64,000 nucleotides of DNA from an uncultured Marivita sp. (GTDB taxonomy: Bacteria > Pseudomonadota > Alphaproteobacteria > Rhodobacterales > Rhodobacteraceae), in contig NZ_CANKYW010000002.1 in assembly GCF_947488135.1 (NCBI RefSeq), forward strand, positions 248,001-312,000. Direction: 5' to 3'. The position numbers and the translations under genes were made by a program. Below, piece by piece: positions 17,621 to 26,519 of the stretch; within the stretch, counting starts at the first letter, position 1, and every line of letters begins with the position of its first letter. Below the pieces are notes generated by a model. That model made no database searches and was not told the origin of the DNA. It saw only the letters and a list, made by a program, of their open reading frames with translations.

Positions 17621-18886
17621 TCACAGCCATGGGGGGATGGTATCTCGGTTTATGATTTCGTCAAAGTCCGGGCGCTTGCGGATGACAGCGAATTGATCGC
17701 CCTTTGCCAAAACTTCGGGCACAAGCGGGCGCGTGTTGTATTCACTGGACATCACCGCGCCGTAAGCTCCGGCTGATCTGAACGCCACGAGGTCTCCGGC
17801 CTGAAGCGGCGGCATCATGCGATTCTTGGCAAAGGTGTCACCCGATTCACAGACAGGACCGACGATGTCGAAGGGTTGCTGCTCCACGCCGGGGGCCGCT
17901 TCGACCACCGGGACAATATCGTGATAAGCGTCGTACATCGCGGGTCGGATCAGGTCGTTCATCGCGCTGTCGAGGATCAGAAACTGACGCCCCTCACCCT
18001 GCTTCACATAGATGACCCGGCTGACCAGGATCCCGGCATTTCCGGCGATGAGCCGACCCGGCTCGATCTCGATCTCGCAGCCCAGATGGCCCACGGTGCG
18101 TTTGATCAAGGCGCCATAGTCCTGTGGCAGCGGCGGGGCTTCATTGCTGCGCGCGTAAGGAATACCCAGCCCACCGCCCAGATCAAGCCGCTTGATCGTG
18201 TGCCCATCAGCGCGCAACTGCTCGGTCAACTCCGCCACCTTGCGGTATGCCAGTTCATAGGGCTCCAGATCGGTCAACTGCGATCCGATATGCACGTCGA
18301 TCCCGATCACTTCGATCCCCGGCAGCGCCGCCGCCTCGGCGTAAACGGCGCGCGCCTTCGAAATCGGGATCCCGAACTTGTTCTCGGATTTCCCGGTCGC
18401 AATCTTGGCGTGCGTCTTGGCGTCGACATCCGGATTCACACGCACAGTGATCGGCGCGGTCTTGCCGAGCGCGGTGGCAACTTCGGAGATAACCCGCATT
18501 TCGGGTTCGCTTTCGACGTTGAACTGGCGAATGCCCCCTTCCAGGGCCTGACGAATCTCGGCCCGGGTTTTGCCAACGCCGGAAAAGACGATACGATCGC
18601 CTGAAACGCCCGCTGCCTTGGCGCGCGCGTATTCACCCCCGGACACCACGTCCATCCCGGCCCCCAGATCAGCCAGGGTCTTGAGGATCGCCTGGTTCGA
18701 AGCCGCCTTCATCGCGTAGCAGACCATGTGGTCCATGCCGTCCAGGGCTTGGTCAAAAAGCTGGAAGTGGCGAGTCAGCGTTGCGGTGGAATAAAGGTAA
18801 AACGGCGTGCCAACCGAGGCAGCGATGTCGGACACGGGAACGTCCTCGGCGTAGAGTTCACCGTTACGATAAAGAAAATGATCCAC
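17621..18886 (-). CDS. lysA: diaminopimelate decarboxylase
   Basis: PLP enzyme that decarboxylates meso-diaminopimelate to lysine. It has 421 residues, standard length. The PLP lysine is in MVCYAMKAASNQ (Lys60), and the alanine-racemase-like barrel motifs GGEYARAKAAGV, LDLGGGLGIPY and EPGRLIAGNAG and the C-terminal PVCESGDTFAKNR are all present. The start is a GTG at 18886 (VDHFLYRNGELY), chosen because GGAGG lies 7 bases upstream. A long upstream extension is low-complexity and rejected. The genes argH, lipoprotein, DUF2834 and lysA run in the same direction. Confidence 0.96.
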   Translation of the reverse strand: MDHFLYRNGELYAEDVPVSDIAASVGTPFYLYSTATLTRHFQLFDQALDGMDHMVCYAMKAASNQAILKTLADLGAGMDVVSGGEYARAKAAGVSGDRIVFSGVGKTRAEIRQALEGGIRQFNVESEPEMRVISEVATALGKTAPITVRVNPDVDAKTHAKIATGKSENKFGIPISKARAVYAEAAALPGIEVIGIDVHIGSQLTDLEPYELAYRKVAELTEQLRADGHTIKRLDLGGGLGIPYARSNEAPPLPQDYGALIKRTVGHLGCEIEIEPGRLIAGNAGILVSRVIYVKQGEGRQFLILDSAMNDLIRPAMYDAYHDIVPVVEAAPGVEQQPFDIVGPVCESGDTFAKNRMMPPLQAGDLVAFRSAGAYGAVMSSEYNTRPLVPEVLAKGDQFAVIRKRPDFDEIINRDTIPPWL

Positions 18887-18946
18887 AATCGCCTCCAGAT
18901 CAGACCGCGCCGCAGTAGCGCAGCCGATAGATTGGCGCCACCCCCT

Positions 18947-18970
18947 GCTTCTTCTTTTCACAAATATGCG
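18947..18970 (-). repeat. fragment of the REP-like dispersed element
   Basis: On the reverse strand this reads ATATTTGTGAAAAGAAGAAG, matching the TATTT-AAAAGAAG tail of the copies at 14918, 26441 and 38138, but without the GC-rich hairpin. It sits in the 197-base gap between DUF2834 and lysA. That gap also holds a GCGGGCC-ACA-GGCCCGC hairpin (19058-19074) overlapping the DUF2834 end. Confidence 0.4.
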
Positions 18971-19083
18971 GACGCGACTTTGCCTTGTTCCCGTGTTCGT
19001 CAATTGGTTGACCTGACCCACCTGGCGCCAATCCGGAGCGAAGCGGAGATTACCTGAGCGGGCCACAGGCCCGCACGATATGA

Positions 19084-19401
19084 TCAGGTGACAGGTCTGG
19101 ACCGTAGAAAGAGGTACAGCGGCAGACCGCAGCTGACGCCTATGCAGTAGGTCGCGGGAATGGCGATCAGGGCCGTCCAGTTCCGGCGCACGGCCACTTC
19201 GGCGATGATCCAGATGGTCAGCGATACGGCAGCGATGGTCAGGTCCCAAGTCAAACCGGTGGTCGCGTCATTGACGTACCATGCGTCGATCATCGCGCTC
19301 AGGCTCCAGCCGTTTTCCTGGAACCAGGACAGAAAGTAATACATCGGGTGTATCGCGCCCCAGATGGCAAGGGCGAGGTATATCCAGCGCATCGGGGGCA
19401 T
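19084..19401 (-). CDS. DUF2834 family membrane protein
   Basis: A 105-residue protein with three hydrophobic helices (about 6-24, 45-66 and 75-97). Features such as YLALAIWGAIHPMYYFLSW and NDATTGLTWDLTIAAVSLTI match the DUF2834 family, whose function is unknown. The ATG at 19401 overlaps the stop of the upstream lipoprotein gene (TGATG) and has GGAGG about 8 bases upstream, so the two are translationally coupled. Confidence 0.75.
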   Translation of the reverse strand: MPPMRWIYLALAIWGAIHPMYYFLSWFQENGWSLSAMIDAWYVNDATTGLTWDLTIAAVSLTIWIIAEVAVRRNWTALIAIPATYCIGVSCGLPLYLFLRSRPVT

Positions 19402-19574
19402 CAGAAACTGCCTCCGATCGTCACGGGCCCAGAGCTGACGCTCACCCCCGTCGATGTGTGAACACCTCCGGACCCGACCGACACGGTCGTGGCGACCGAG
19501 GGCGTCAAGGGTGGCCCGTCCGCACCGCAGGCCGCCAGGGCGAAAACCGCGAGGACAAGCGCGCTCCGGATCAT
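19401..19574 (-). CDS. small lipoprotein, unknown function
   Basis: A 57-residue protein. The signal sequence [16 protein letters not shown] ends in a lipobox (LAAC, Cys16), followed by a Ser/Thr/Gly/Val-rich tail without recognisable domain. AGAGG precedes the ATG. It overlaps the argH stop by four bases upstream and the DUF2834 start downstream, so it is embedded in an argH-lipoprotein-DUF2834 operon. Function unknown. Confidence 0.7.
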   Translation of the reverse strand: MIRSALVLAVFALAACGADGPPLTPSVATTVSVGSGGVHTSTGVSVSSGPVTIGGSF

Positions 19575-20962
19575 TCCAACACCTCTTTCCATCGGGCGAT
19601 CTGCTCGCGGACACGCACGGGCGCGGTGCCGCCATAACTGGTGCGGCTGGCGACAGAATTGTGAACGCCCAGAACCTCGAATACATCCGCGGTGATATCC
19701 GCATGGACCGATTGCATGTCTTGCAGCGTCAAATCCGGCAAATCGCATCCTTTCCGTTCGGCCATCGCCACCAGAGACCCGGTGACATGATGCGCCTCGC
19801 GGAAAGGTAGGTCGAGCGTGCGCACAAGCCAATCCGCCAGATCGGTCGCGGTGGAAAACCCGGCAGAGGCAGCGGCTTCGAGATTGGCGCGATTGGCGGT
19901 CATGTCCTTGACCATGCCCTCCATCGCAGCGAGCGCCAGCATCCAGTTGTCGGCGGCATCGAAGACCTGTTCCTTGTCTTCCTGCATGTCCTTGGAATAG
20001 GCGAGCGGGAGACCCTTCATCACCATCATCAGCGCAACATTCGCCCCAAAGATGCGCCCGATCTTGGCGCGGATCAGCTCTGCCGCATCGGGGTTCTTTT
20101 TCTGTGGCATGATCGACGATCCGGTCGAGAACCGGTCGGACAGGGTCACAAAACGGAATTGCGCCGAGGACCAGATCACCAGCTCTTCGGCAAAGCGGCT
20201 GAGGTGCATGGCGCTGATGCTGGCCACGCTCAGGAACTCCAAGGCGAAGTCCCGATCGCTGACGGCGTCGAGGCTGTTGGCCATCGGCCGATCAAAACCC
20301 AGCGCCTGTGCCGTCATATCCCGGTCGATGGGAAATGACGTGCCTGCCAGCGCGGCTGCCCCAAGCGGAGACTCGTTCATACGTTTGCGCGCGTCCTGAA
20401 CGCGGGACAGATCGCGTGCGAACATTTCCACGTATGCCATCATGTGATGGCCCCACGTCACCGGCTGCGCCGTCTGAAGATGGGTGAAGCCCGGCATGAC
20501 CCAGTCCGCCCCGGCTTCGGCCTGCGCCACCAAAGCGCTGATGAGGGCTGTCAGGCCCGAAGACGCCGCATCGAGCTGATCTCGCACCCAGAGCCGGAAA
20601 TCCGTCGCGACCTGATCGTTGCGTGACCGACCGGTGTGCAACCGCCCCGCCGGTTCGCCGATGATCCCTTTCAGACGCGCTTCCACATTCATGTGAATGT
20701 CTTCAAGAGCCGTCGAGAACGCGAAGTCGCCTGTTTCAATCTCTGACAAAACGGTGAGCAAGCCTTCCCGCATCGCCTCGGCATCGCTAGGTGTAACAAT
20801 GCCTTGCGCGGCGAGCATCGCGGCGTGGGCCCTTGAACCGGCGATGTCCTGTGCTGCCATACGTTTGTCGAACCCGATCGAGGCGTTGATCGCCTCCATG
20901 ATCGCATCGGGACCGGCGGCGAACCGGCCGCCCCACATCTGGTTCGAGGATTTGTCGGACAT
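19571..20962 (-). CDS. argH: argininosuccinate lyase
   Basis: Splits argininosuccinate into arginine and fumarate. It has 463 residues, normal length. The N-terminus [21 protein letters not shown], the [19 protein letters not shown] block and the fumarase-superfamily signature [12 protein letters not shown] with its catalytic serine are all intact. The ATG at 20962 has GAAGGGG upstream. The start codon is only 23 bases from that of divergent tlpA, so its promoter must lie within or overlap the tlpA coding region. Confidence 0.97.
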   Translation of the reverse strand: MSDKSSNQMWGGRFAAGPDAIMEAINASIGFDKRMAAQDIAGSRAHAAMLAAQGIVTPSDAEAMREGLLTVLSEIETGDFAFSTALEDIHMNVEARLKGIIGEPAGRLHTGRSRNDQVATDFRLWVRDQLDAASSGLTALISALVAQAEAGADWVMPGFTHLQTAQPVTWGHHMMAYVEMFARDLSRVQDARKRMNESPLGAAALAGTSFPIDRDMTAQALGFDRPMANSLDAVSDRDFALEFLSVASISAMHLSRFAEELVIWSSAQFRFVTLSDRFSTGSSIMPQKKNPDAAELIRAKIGRIFGANVALMMVMKGLPLAYSKDMQEDKEQVFDAADNWMLALAAMEGMVKDMTANRANLEAAASAGFSTATDLADWLVRTLDLPFREAHHVTGSLVAMAERKGCDLPDLTLQDMQSVHADITADVFEVLGVHNSVASRTSYGGTAPVRVREQIARWKEVLE

Positions 20963-20985
20963 GGTCTTACCCCTTCGGAGGGAAA

Positions 20986-21552
20986 ATGAAGAAATTACTT
21001 GCCGCCATCCTCTATACGGGCCTCGTTGCGCTTGCAAACCCGGCGCTGGCCGATCTGGCCAAGGCCGAGGCGATGCGCGACGGTGACATGAAAAAGCTGA
21101 CCTTCCACAGCACACCGCAGGCTGCGGGGACAGCGGAATTCACCACGTTCGACGGCGAACCGATATCGTTGGCGGATTACCAGGGCAAATGGGTGCTTCT
21201 GAATTTCTGGGCGACCTGGTGCGCGCCGTGTCGAAAAGAAATGCCGATGCTGTCCGAATTGCAGCGCGAATTCGGCGGCGACAGTTTCGAGGTCGTGACC
21301 CTCGCCACAGGTCGTAACCCGCCCCCGGCGATGGAGGCGTTTTTCGAAGAGATCGGCGTGGATAATCTGCCGCTGCACCGCGATCCGGGATCCGGTCTTG
21401 CGCGAGAGATGGGCGTTCTGGGTCTGCCGATCACCGTGATCCTCAATCCCGAAGGTCAGGAAGTGGCGCGCATGCGGGGCGATGCGGATTGGGCGTCGGA
21501 CAACGCCAAGGAAATCCTGCGCACCATTCTGGGTGAAGACAGCGCAGGCTGA
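20986..21552 (+). CDS. tlpA: TlpA-type periplasmic thiol-disulfide oxidoreductase
   Basis: A 188-residue exported thioredoxin-fold protein. The signal peptide ([22 protein letters not shown]) is cleavable. The thioredoxin motif WCAPC places the redox cysteines at 79 and 82, and the cis-proline loop is VLGLPITVI. Such proteins keep periplasmic cysteines reduced, often for cytochrome c or cytochrome oxidase assembly. CGGAGGG is close upstream. It is divergent from argH with a 23-base gap. Confidence 0.88.
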   Translation: MKKLLAAILYTGLVALANPALADLAKAEAMRDGDMKKLTFHSTPQAAGTAEFTTFDGEPISLADYQGKWVLLNFWATWCAPCRKEMPMLSELQREFGGDSFEVVTLATGRNPPPAMEAFFEEIGVDNLPLHRDPGSGLAREMGVLGLPITVILNPEGQEVARMRGDADWASDNAKEILRTILGEDSAG

Positions 21553-21604
21553 ATCACGCGAGTTGAACAGACAGGAGGTTCACACAGGTCCCCGGACGCC
21601 CACA

Positions 21605-21658
21605 CGGCACGCAGCGCTTTACCTGTCGTAGCTGCCAAAAGCGCTCCCGCGCGTGCCG
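21605..21658. terminator. long two-part stem-loop between convergent tlpA and the sugar transferase
   Basis: CGGCACGC (21605-21612) pairs with GCGTGCCG (21651-21658), and the inner AGCGCTTT (21613-21620) pairs with AAAGCGCT (21638-21645). The total is 16 bp with a small bulge. It abuts the stop codon of the sugar-transferase gene. There is no clear T-run; it may act as a bidirectional terminator or 3' stabiliser. Confidence 0.5.
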
Positions 21659-22321
21659 TTATCTATATGCCCCTTGAACTATAACAGACCGCCTACCCGG
21701 CATAGAGCCACCGCTCGGACTTGCGAGAACAACTGCGAGTGTCTTCCACATGATCCAGCAATCGAGCCTAATCGATTTGTGTTCCCGATAGTGATGTTCG
21801 ATCTGGAACTTGCAGGGAAGAATCTTGGTGACGTATGTGGCTTCAAGCTCTGACATACTGCGCGAGGACGCCATGATCCGCTGCTCCTCGAGCGCCAAGC
21901 TGACGGTGCCGAGACCCGTCACGCCAGGTGCGATCGACAGTATCTTGTCAAACTCCTCGGGAAATTGCGCGGCCGCGGCGGGCGTTGGCGGACGTGGCCC
22001 GATGAAGTTCATGTCGCCTACCAACACGTTCCAAATCTGCGGAAGTTCATCCAACCTCAATCGACGCAGCACAGCACCCAACCGAGTGATCCGATTGGTT
22101 TTGTCTGCCCCTGTAGGCAAACCGTCATCCGCGCCGCGCATCGTCCGCAATTTCCACATCGTGAAAGGACGGCACCCCGCCTTGAGCCGTTGCGCCGCGA
22201 ACAGCGGCGGTTGACGGTCGATGACAAGGATCAGGACCACGCACATCAAGAGCACCGGCAACGCGATGATGAGGACCACCAGCGCGGCCAATATTTGTAG
22301 AAATCGCGATTTCCGGGTCAT
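21659..22321 (-). CDS. bacterial sugar transferase (undecaprenyl-phosphate glycosylphosphotransferase-like)
   Basis: A 220-residue member of the bacterial sugar transferase (PF02397) family that loads the first sugar-phosphate onto the lipid carrier in polysaccharide synthesis. An N-terminal reentrant/membrane helix (residues 8-32) is followed by the family blocks FTMWKLRTM and LRRLRLDELPQIWNVLVGDMNFIGPRPP. The short form lacks the extra N-terminal helices of WcaJ. The next gene upstream is UDP-glucose dehydrogenase, so both probably serve an exopolysaccharide or capsule. No other glycan genes are nearby. Confidence 0.88.
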   Translation of the reverse strand: MTRKSRFLQILAALVVLIIALPVLLMCVVLILVIDRQPPLFAAQRLKAGCRPFTMWKLRTMRGADDGLPTGADKTNRITRLGAVLRRLRLDELPQIWNVLVGDMNFIGPRPPTPAAAAQFPEEFDKILSIAPGVTGLGTVSLALEEQRIMASSRSMSELEATYVTKILPCKFQIEHHYREHKSIRLDCWIMWKTLAVVLASPSGGSMPGRRSVIVQGAYR

Positions 22322-22390
22322 AGGCCAGGCTGAACTCTTATCAGGTCTGGGTCCAGCCTACCGAAACTTTGATTAACCGTTGGTTAATGA

Positions 22391-23713
22391 TCAGGCGTCG
22401 GAAAACCCAGCGCGGCCAACGCTGACATACGCGACAAAGCCCGCATCGCGCACGACGTCTGCATTATAGATGTTGCGTAAGTCGGCCATCACCGGGCGGG
22501 CCATGTTGCCCGCGATCTGGCCAAGATCCAACGCCCGAAATTCGTTCCATTCCGTCAAAAGGACCAACAGGTCGGCATCCTTTACAGCAAGGTAGGGATC
22601 TTCTTGCCACTGCACGCCGGGCAAAAGCGCCTCACCTTCGTGCTGACCCTGTGGATCACAGACCCGCACTTTCGCCCCGCCGCCCACCAGCGCGGGCACG
22701 ATCGTGAGCGATGGTGCATCGCGCATGTCGTCCGTGTTGGGCTTGAACGTGACGCCCAAGACGGCCACCGTCTTGCCGTTGAACGACCCGTCACAAAGGT
22801 CCTGAAGCTTGCCGATCATACGGCGCTTGATGTCTTCGTTCACCGCGATCACCGCTTCGGTGATATGCATCGGGCTGGCGTGTTCCTGTCCGATCCGCGC
22901 AAGCGCTTTGGTGTCCTTGGGAAAGCAGGACCCCCCGTAGCCCGGCCCGGCATGCAGGAACTTGTTGCCGATGCGGTTGTCCATGCCCATGCCCTTGGAC
23001 ACCTGTTTCACATCTGCCCCGACCTTTTCGCACAGAGCCGCGATTTCGTTGATGAAAGTGATCTTCGTGGCGAGAAACGCATTGGCGGCGTATTTGATCA
23101 TCTCCGCGGATTCGAGATCGGTCGTGACGATGGGAAAGTCGCGCAGGTAAAGCGGGCGGTAAATCTCGGACATCACCTGTGCCGCGCGATCTGTTTCTAC
23201 GCCCACGACAACGCGGTCCGGCTTCATGAAATCGTCAATCGCAGCCCCTTCCCGCAGGAATTCGGGATTGGAAGCGACATCGAAATCGAGGTCGGGATTG
23301 GCGGCGGCGACCACGTCGCGCACCTTGCGGTTCGTGCCGACCGGGACCGTGGATTTCGTGACGATGACAACGTAATCCTTGGCCGCTTTTGCGATCTCCT
23401 CTGCCGCAGCCATGACGTAGGTCAGATCCGCATGACCATCGCCGCGTCGTGTGGGCGTGCCGACCGCGATGAACACCGCCTCGGCGCCATCAATCGCCGC
23501 CGACAAGTCGCGGGTGAATTCCAGGCGTCCGGCTTCGACGTTCTTGGCCATCAAAGCATCGAGGCCCGGTTCGTAAATCGGAACCTCTCCCCGCTCGAGC
23601 ATATCGATCTTACGCTGATCCTTGTCGACGCAAACAACGTTGTGGCCGAAATCCGAGAAACACACCCCGGACACAAGACCCACATACCCGGTCCCGATCA
23701 TCGCAATCTTCAT
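22391..23713 (-). CDS. ugd: UDP-glucose 6-dehydrogenase
   Basis: Oxidises UDP-glucose to UDP-glucuronate with two NAD. It has 440 residues. The Rossmann motif GTGYVGLV is at the N-terminus, and the catalytic Cys263 lies in GPGYGGSCFPKDTKAL. The NPEFLREG and GVTFKPNTDDMRDAPS blocks complete the family signature. It lies 69 bases upstream of the sugar transferase on the same strand, pointing to uronic-acid-containing polysaccharide. It lies at the edge of the photosynthesis cluster. Confidence 0.96.
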   Translation of the reverse strand: MKIAMIGTGYVGLVSGVCFSDFGHNVVCVDKDQRKIDMLERGEVPIYEPGLDALMAKNVEAGRLEFTRDLSAAIDGAEAVFIAVGTPTRRGDGHADLTYVMAAAEEIAKAAKDYVVIVTKSTVPVGTNRKVRDVVAAANPDLDFDVASNPEFLREGAAIDDFMKPDRVVVGVETDRAAQVMSEIYRPLYLRDFPIVTTDLESAEMIKYAANAFLATKITFINEIAALCEKVGADVKQVSKGMGMDNRIGNKFLHAGPGYGGSCFPKDTKALARIGQEHASPMHITEAVIAVNEDIKRRMIGKLQDLCDGSFNGKTVAVLGVTFKPNTDDMRDAPSLTIVPALVGGGAKVRVCDPQGQHEGEALLPGVQWQEDPYLAVKDADLLVLLTEWNEFRALDLGQIAGNMARPVMADLRNIYNADVVRDAGFVAYVSVGRAGFSDA

Positions 23714-23790
23714 GGCACTGCCCTTTCACTATCGAAGGCTTTTTGCGCCGGGCGTCTGTTTGGGTCAACTCCACCAGGGCGTTCGCCCAA

Positions 23791-23820
23791 AAGAAAAGGG
23801 CGCGCTGTGGCAGCGCGCCC
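23791..23820 (-). terminator. Rho-independent terminator after the cytochrome c gene
   Basis: GGGCGCGCTG (23798-23807) pairs with CAGCGCGCCC (23811-23820) over a 3-base loop. On the reverse strand it is followed by TTTTCTTTT (about 23789-23797). It lies just downstream of the cytochrome c stop and marks the left end of the photosynthesis cluster transcripts. Confidence 0.85.
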
Positions 23821-23846
23821 CTCTGATGTCTTTCAGATCGAATCGA

Positions 23847-24296
23847 TTACGATCCGGTGTCTTCCATCTCGGGACCAACGGACACGAGATAGGCATAGAC
23901 GTCCTCCATGCCGGACCGCAGGCGGAACGACATCTTGGACCGTGCGCTGCTGTCGTCCAGATACTCGGCGAGGAAACCCTTGGGATCCTGCACATATGCA
24001 ACGAAGGTTTCCTCGTTCCACTCGAGCCCGGCTTCGCCTGCTGCGACAAGGCTGTCACCGTAGCGGAAATCTTCCACGGTGCCGGCCTGACGGCCGATGA
24101 TGCCGTAAAGATTGGGACCAGTACGACCGCCCTTTACGATTTCGGTGCCATCGTCCGCCACGATCATGTGGCAGGATTTGCACTTGTTGAATTCACGTTC
24201 ACCCGCTTCGGCATCGCCGGAACCTGCATGGCTTTCGGCAAATGCAGAGCCCGCGAGCGTCATTGCTGTGGCCGCTGTTGCGATCATCAACTTCAT
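23847..24296 (-). CDS. cycA: cytochrome c2-like soluble cytochrome c
   Basis: A 149-residue exported class I cytochrome c, likely the periplasmic electron donor to the reaction-centre cytochrome PufC. A signal peptide (to about AFA20) is followed by the haem motif CKSCH (39-43), and a late methionine in RSKMSFRL is the probable sixth ligand. The C-terminus is acidic. The start at 24296 follows GAGGAG. The placement next to hemA at the end of the puh arm is typical of Roseobacter clusters. Assignment to c2/c551 rather than another small cytochrome is inferred. Confidence 0.85.
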   Translation of the reverse strand: MKLMIATAATAMTLAGSAFAESHAGSGDAEAGEREFNKCKSCHMIVADDGTEIVKGGRTGPNLYGIIGRQAGTVEDFRYGDSLVAAGEAGLEWNEETFVAYVQDPKGFLAEYLDDSSARSKMSFRLRSGMEDVYAYLVSVGPEMEDTGS

Positions 24297-24403
24297 TGTT
24301 GAACTCCTCTTTCGTGTTCGGACGCACAATAGCGCCGTATCGATCTGTTAACCAATAGCAAACCGAGTTTGTTCCGCATGACGTAACCGCGTTAGGTCCG
24401 AAG

Positions 24404-25618
24404 TCAAGCGACCTGATGCGCGATTGCGCACTGTTTCCAGAGGGTTGCCAGCGCCTGAACCAGCTGTTCGATATCCGCGTCGGAATGAAGTGGGCCAGGC
24501 GTGAATCGCAGACGCTCTGTTCCCTTCGGCACCGTCGGATAGTTGATCGGCTGAACGTAAATACCGTAGTCCTGCATCAGGATGTCCGCCAACATCCGGC
24601 ATTTGACCGGATCCTTGATCATCACCGGGATGATGTGGCTCGGGTTGTCCAGATGCGGAATGCCCTGATCGTCCAGACGCTTGCGCAGCTTGGCGACCTG
24701 CTCCTGCTGCTTGCGTCGTTCCATGTCGCTCTGCTTGAGATGCTGGATCGACGTGCGCGCAGCCGCGGCCACCGCCGGAGGCAACGCGGTGGTAAAGATG
24801 AACCCGGACGAGAACGATCGGATAAAATCACACATCGCGTCGGACCCGGTGATGTAACCGCCCATGACGCCGAACGCTTTGCCCAAAGTACCTTCGATCA
24901 AGGTGATCCGGTCCGCCAGCCCTTCACGTTCGGAAACACCACCGCCGCGAGGGCCGTACATGCCAACCGCGTGAACTTCGTCGAGATAGGTCATCGCGCC
25001 GTGCTTTTCCGCGACTTCGACGATTTCCTTCATTGGGCAAATGTCGCCATCCATCGAGTAGACCGACTCGAACGCCACGATCTTGGTCGCGTTCGACGGC
25101 AGCGCCGCCAGCTTGCGATCGAGGTCCTCGGGATCGTTGTGCTTCCAGATGACCTTGTTGCAGCGCGCGTGGCGGATGCCTTCGATCATCGAGGCGTGGT
25201 TCAACTCGTCCGACAGGATCACCGCGTCCGGCAGGCGCGATCCAAGCGTCGACAGGGCGGCCCAGTTCGACACGTAGCCAGACGTGAACAGCAGCGCCGA
25301 CTCCTTGCCATGCAGATCAGCCAGCTCCGCCTCGAGCAACTTGTGCTGGTGGTTCGTGCCGCTGATGTTCCGAGTACCACCGGCACCGCAGCCATTCTCG
25401 GCGACAGCGTCCTGCATCGACTTGATGACCGCGGGGTGCTGGCCCATTCCGAGGTAATCGTTCGAACACCACACGGTCACCTCGTCCGGGCAATCGTCAT
25501 CATGCGATTTGGCCTTCGGGAAGGCGCCACACTTGCGCTCCAACTCGGCAAAGATGCGGTAATTTCCCTCTTCCTTTAGGGCATCGAGTTGGGCATTGAA
25601 CAAGCTGTCAAAGTCCAT
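24404..25618 (-). CDS. hemA: 5-aminolevulinate synthase
   Basis: Condenses glycine and succinyl-CoA to 5-aminolevulinate, the first step of the C4 tetrapyrrole pathway. It has 404 residues. The PLP lysine is Lys247 in [16 protein letters not shown]. The glycine-rich [13 protein letters not shown] and the [18 protein letters not shown] block are typical of the alpha-oxoamine synthases. The start overlaps the puhE stop by 11 bases, so it is coupled to the puh operon and supplies precursor for bacteriochlorophyll. Confidence 0.97.
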   Translation of the reverse strand: MDFDSLFNAQLDALKEEGNYRIFAELERKCGAFPKAKSHDDDCPDEVTVWCSNDYLGMGQHPAVIKSMQDAVAENGCGAGGTRNISGTNHQHKLLEAELADLHGKESALLFTSGYVSNWAALSTLGSRLPDAVILSDELNHASMIEGIRHARCNKVIWKHNDPEDLDRKLAALPSNATKIVAFESVYSMDGDICPMKEIVEVAEKHGAMTYLDEVHAVGMYGPRGGGVSEREGLADRITLIEGTLGKAFGVMGGYITGSDAMCDFIRSFSSGFIFTTALPPAVAAAARTSIQHLKQSDMERRKQQEQVAKLRKRLDDQGIPHLDNPSHIIPVMIKDPVKCRMLADILMQDYGIYVQPINYPTVPKGTERLRFTPGPLHSDADIEQLVQALATLWKQCAIAHQVA

Positions 25619-26429
25619 GGGCGTCCTCCGTTCGTATCGTCTTGTCTTCTTGTTTTGGTTTGGGCGCCGGGATCATCCAGCGCCAGAGTTTTTCGTCGGG
25701 CAGCGGCAGCACCATGAACCAGTGCTCGAGCAAAGCGAGCGCGGTCATGGCCGCCAACAGGGCAAAGCCGATCGTGTCGGCCGGGGTTTGCGCGGAATAG
25801 ATGCGCTCCAGCCAGCACGCGACGGCAAAGGTCAGCGCGCTGACCGAAATCGGGAACAGCCAGTTCATCTTGGCGTGACGGAAGTGGCTGGGCAGATGGG
25901 CGAGCGGCTTGGGCAGGAATTCCGTGTTGATCTTCGGCACACCCAGAAACAGGTTCAGTTTCGCGGATACGCGGGCGAAGAACAGGACCGCGAAGGTCCA
26001 GAACCCAAAGGTGTTTACGGCGTCCTTCGTGACAAGCCAGAGCGCGATCAGGGTGCCTGCCAAAAGCATCTCGTGATAGGCAATGGTGCCCCAGGCCCGG
26101 ATGAAGCGTTCCCATTCCGGGATGTCCGCGCGGCATTCATGCAGGTTTGGACCCGTGATCGTACCGGTCAGGAACGCGATCTCGATCCAGGCCCAAAGCG
26201 CCAGAGCCGCGAGAAAGGCGTGATATGACGCAGCAGGGCTTTCGACGGAGTCGGTGACCCAGATGCCGAACCCGCCCAGAAAGAACACCGGCAAAGCCGC
26301 CCAAGTGAGCACTTGCCCAAAACGCGGGCCATGCCGGTCGGCATATTTCACGACCATGAGGATCGCCCCGGTGGAAAACCACCAGAGAAAAAGCGCCACG
26401 AGGGCGGCGATCCAGGGGTCATTCAACAC
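25608..26429 (-). CDS. puhE: photosynthetic complex assembly protein PuhE
   Basis: A 273-residue membrane protein with about seven or eight helices, belonging to the PuhE (DUF3623) family that influences reaction-centre/LH1 assembly and bacteriochlorophyll synthesis. Blocks such as [20 protein letters not shown] and [19 protein letters not shown] are family-typical. The GTG at 26429 is the preferred start because AAGGA lies about 8 bases upstream. An upstream frame would run through the REP-like hairpin. It is followed by hemA with an 11-base overlap. Confidence 0.9.
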   Translation of the reverse strand: MLNDPWIAALVALFLWWFSTGAILMVVKYADRHGPRFGQVLTWAALPVFFLGGFGIWVTDSVESPAASYHAFLAALALWAWIEIAFLTGTITGPNLHECRADIPEWERFIRAWGTIAYHEMLLAGTLIALWLVTKDAVNTFGFWTFAVLFFARVSAKLNLFLGVPKINTEFLPKPLAHLPSHFRHAKMNWLFPISVSALTFAVACWLERIYSAQTPADTIGFALLAAMTALALLEHWFMVLPLPDEKLWRWMIPAPKPKQEDKTIRTEDAHGL

Positions 26430-26440
26430 GCGTCTTTGTC

Positions 26441-26489
26441 CTTCTTCTTTTACCAAATATGCCGGGGATGTGGGGGGCTGGCCCCCCAC
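26441..26489 (-). repeat. REP-like dispersed palindromic element, copy 2 (inverted)
   Basis: GTGGGGGGC pairs with GCCCCCCAC (26470-26478 with 26481-26489). On the reverse strand this is followed by CATCCCCGGCATATTTGG and AAAAGAAGAAGGA. It lies in the acsF-puhE gap. A second GC-rich hairpin, CGCCGCCC-TT-GGGCGGCG (26495-26512), stands between it and the acsF stop, and the pair may shape mRNA decay in the operon. Confidence 0.6.
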
Positions 26490-26519
26490 CCGGTCGCCGC
26501 CCTTGGGCGGCGAAACCGC

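Noticed and set aside
21575-21600. AGGAGG-like SD after tlpA
   Set aside because: No start codon follows at proper distance and the downstream bases form a stem-loop.
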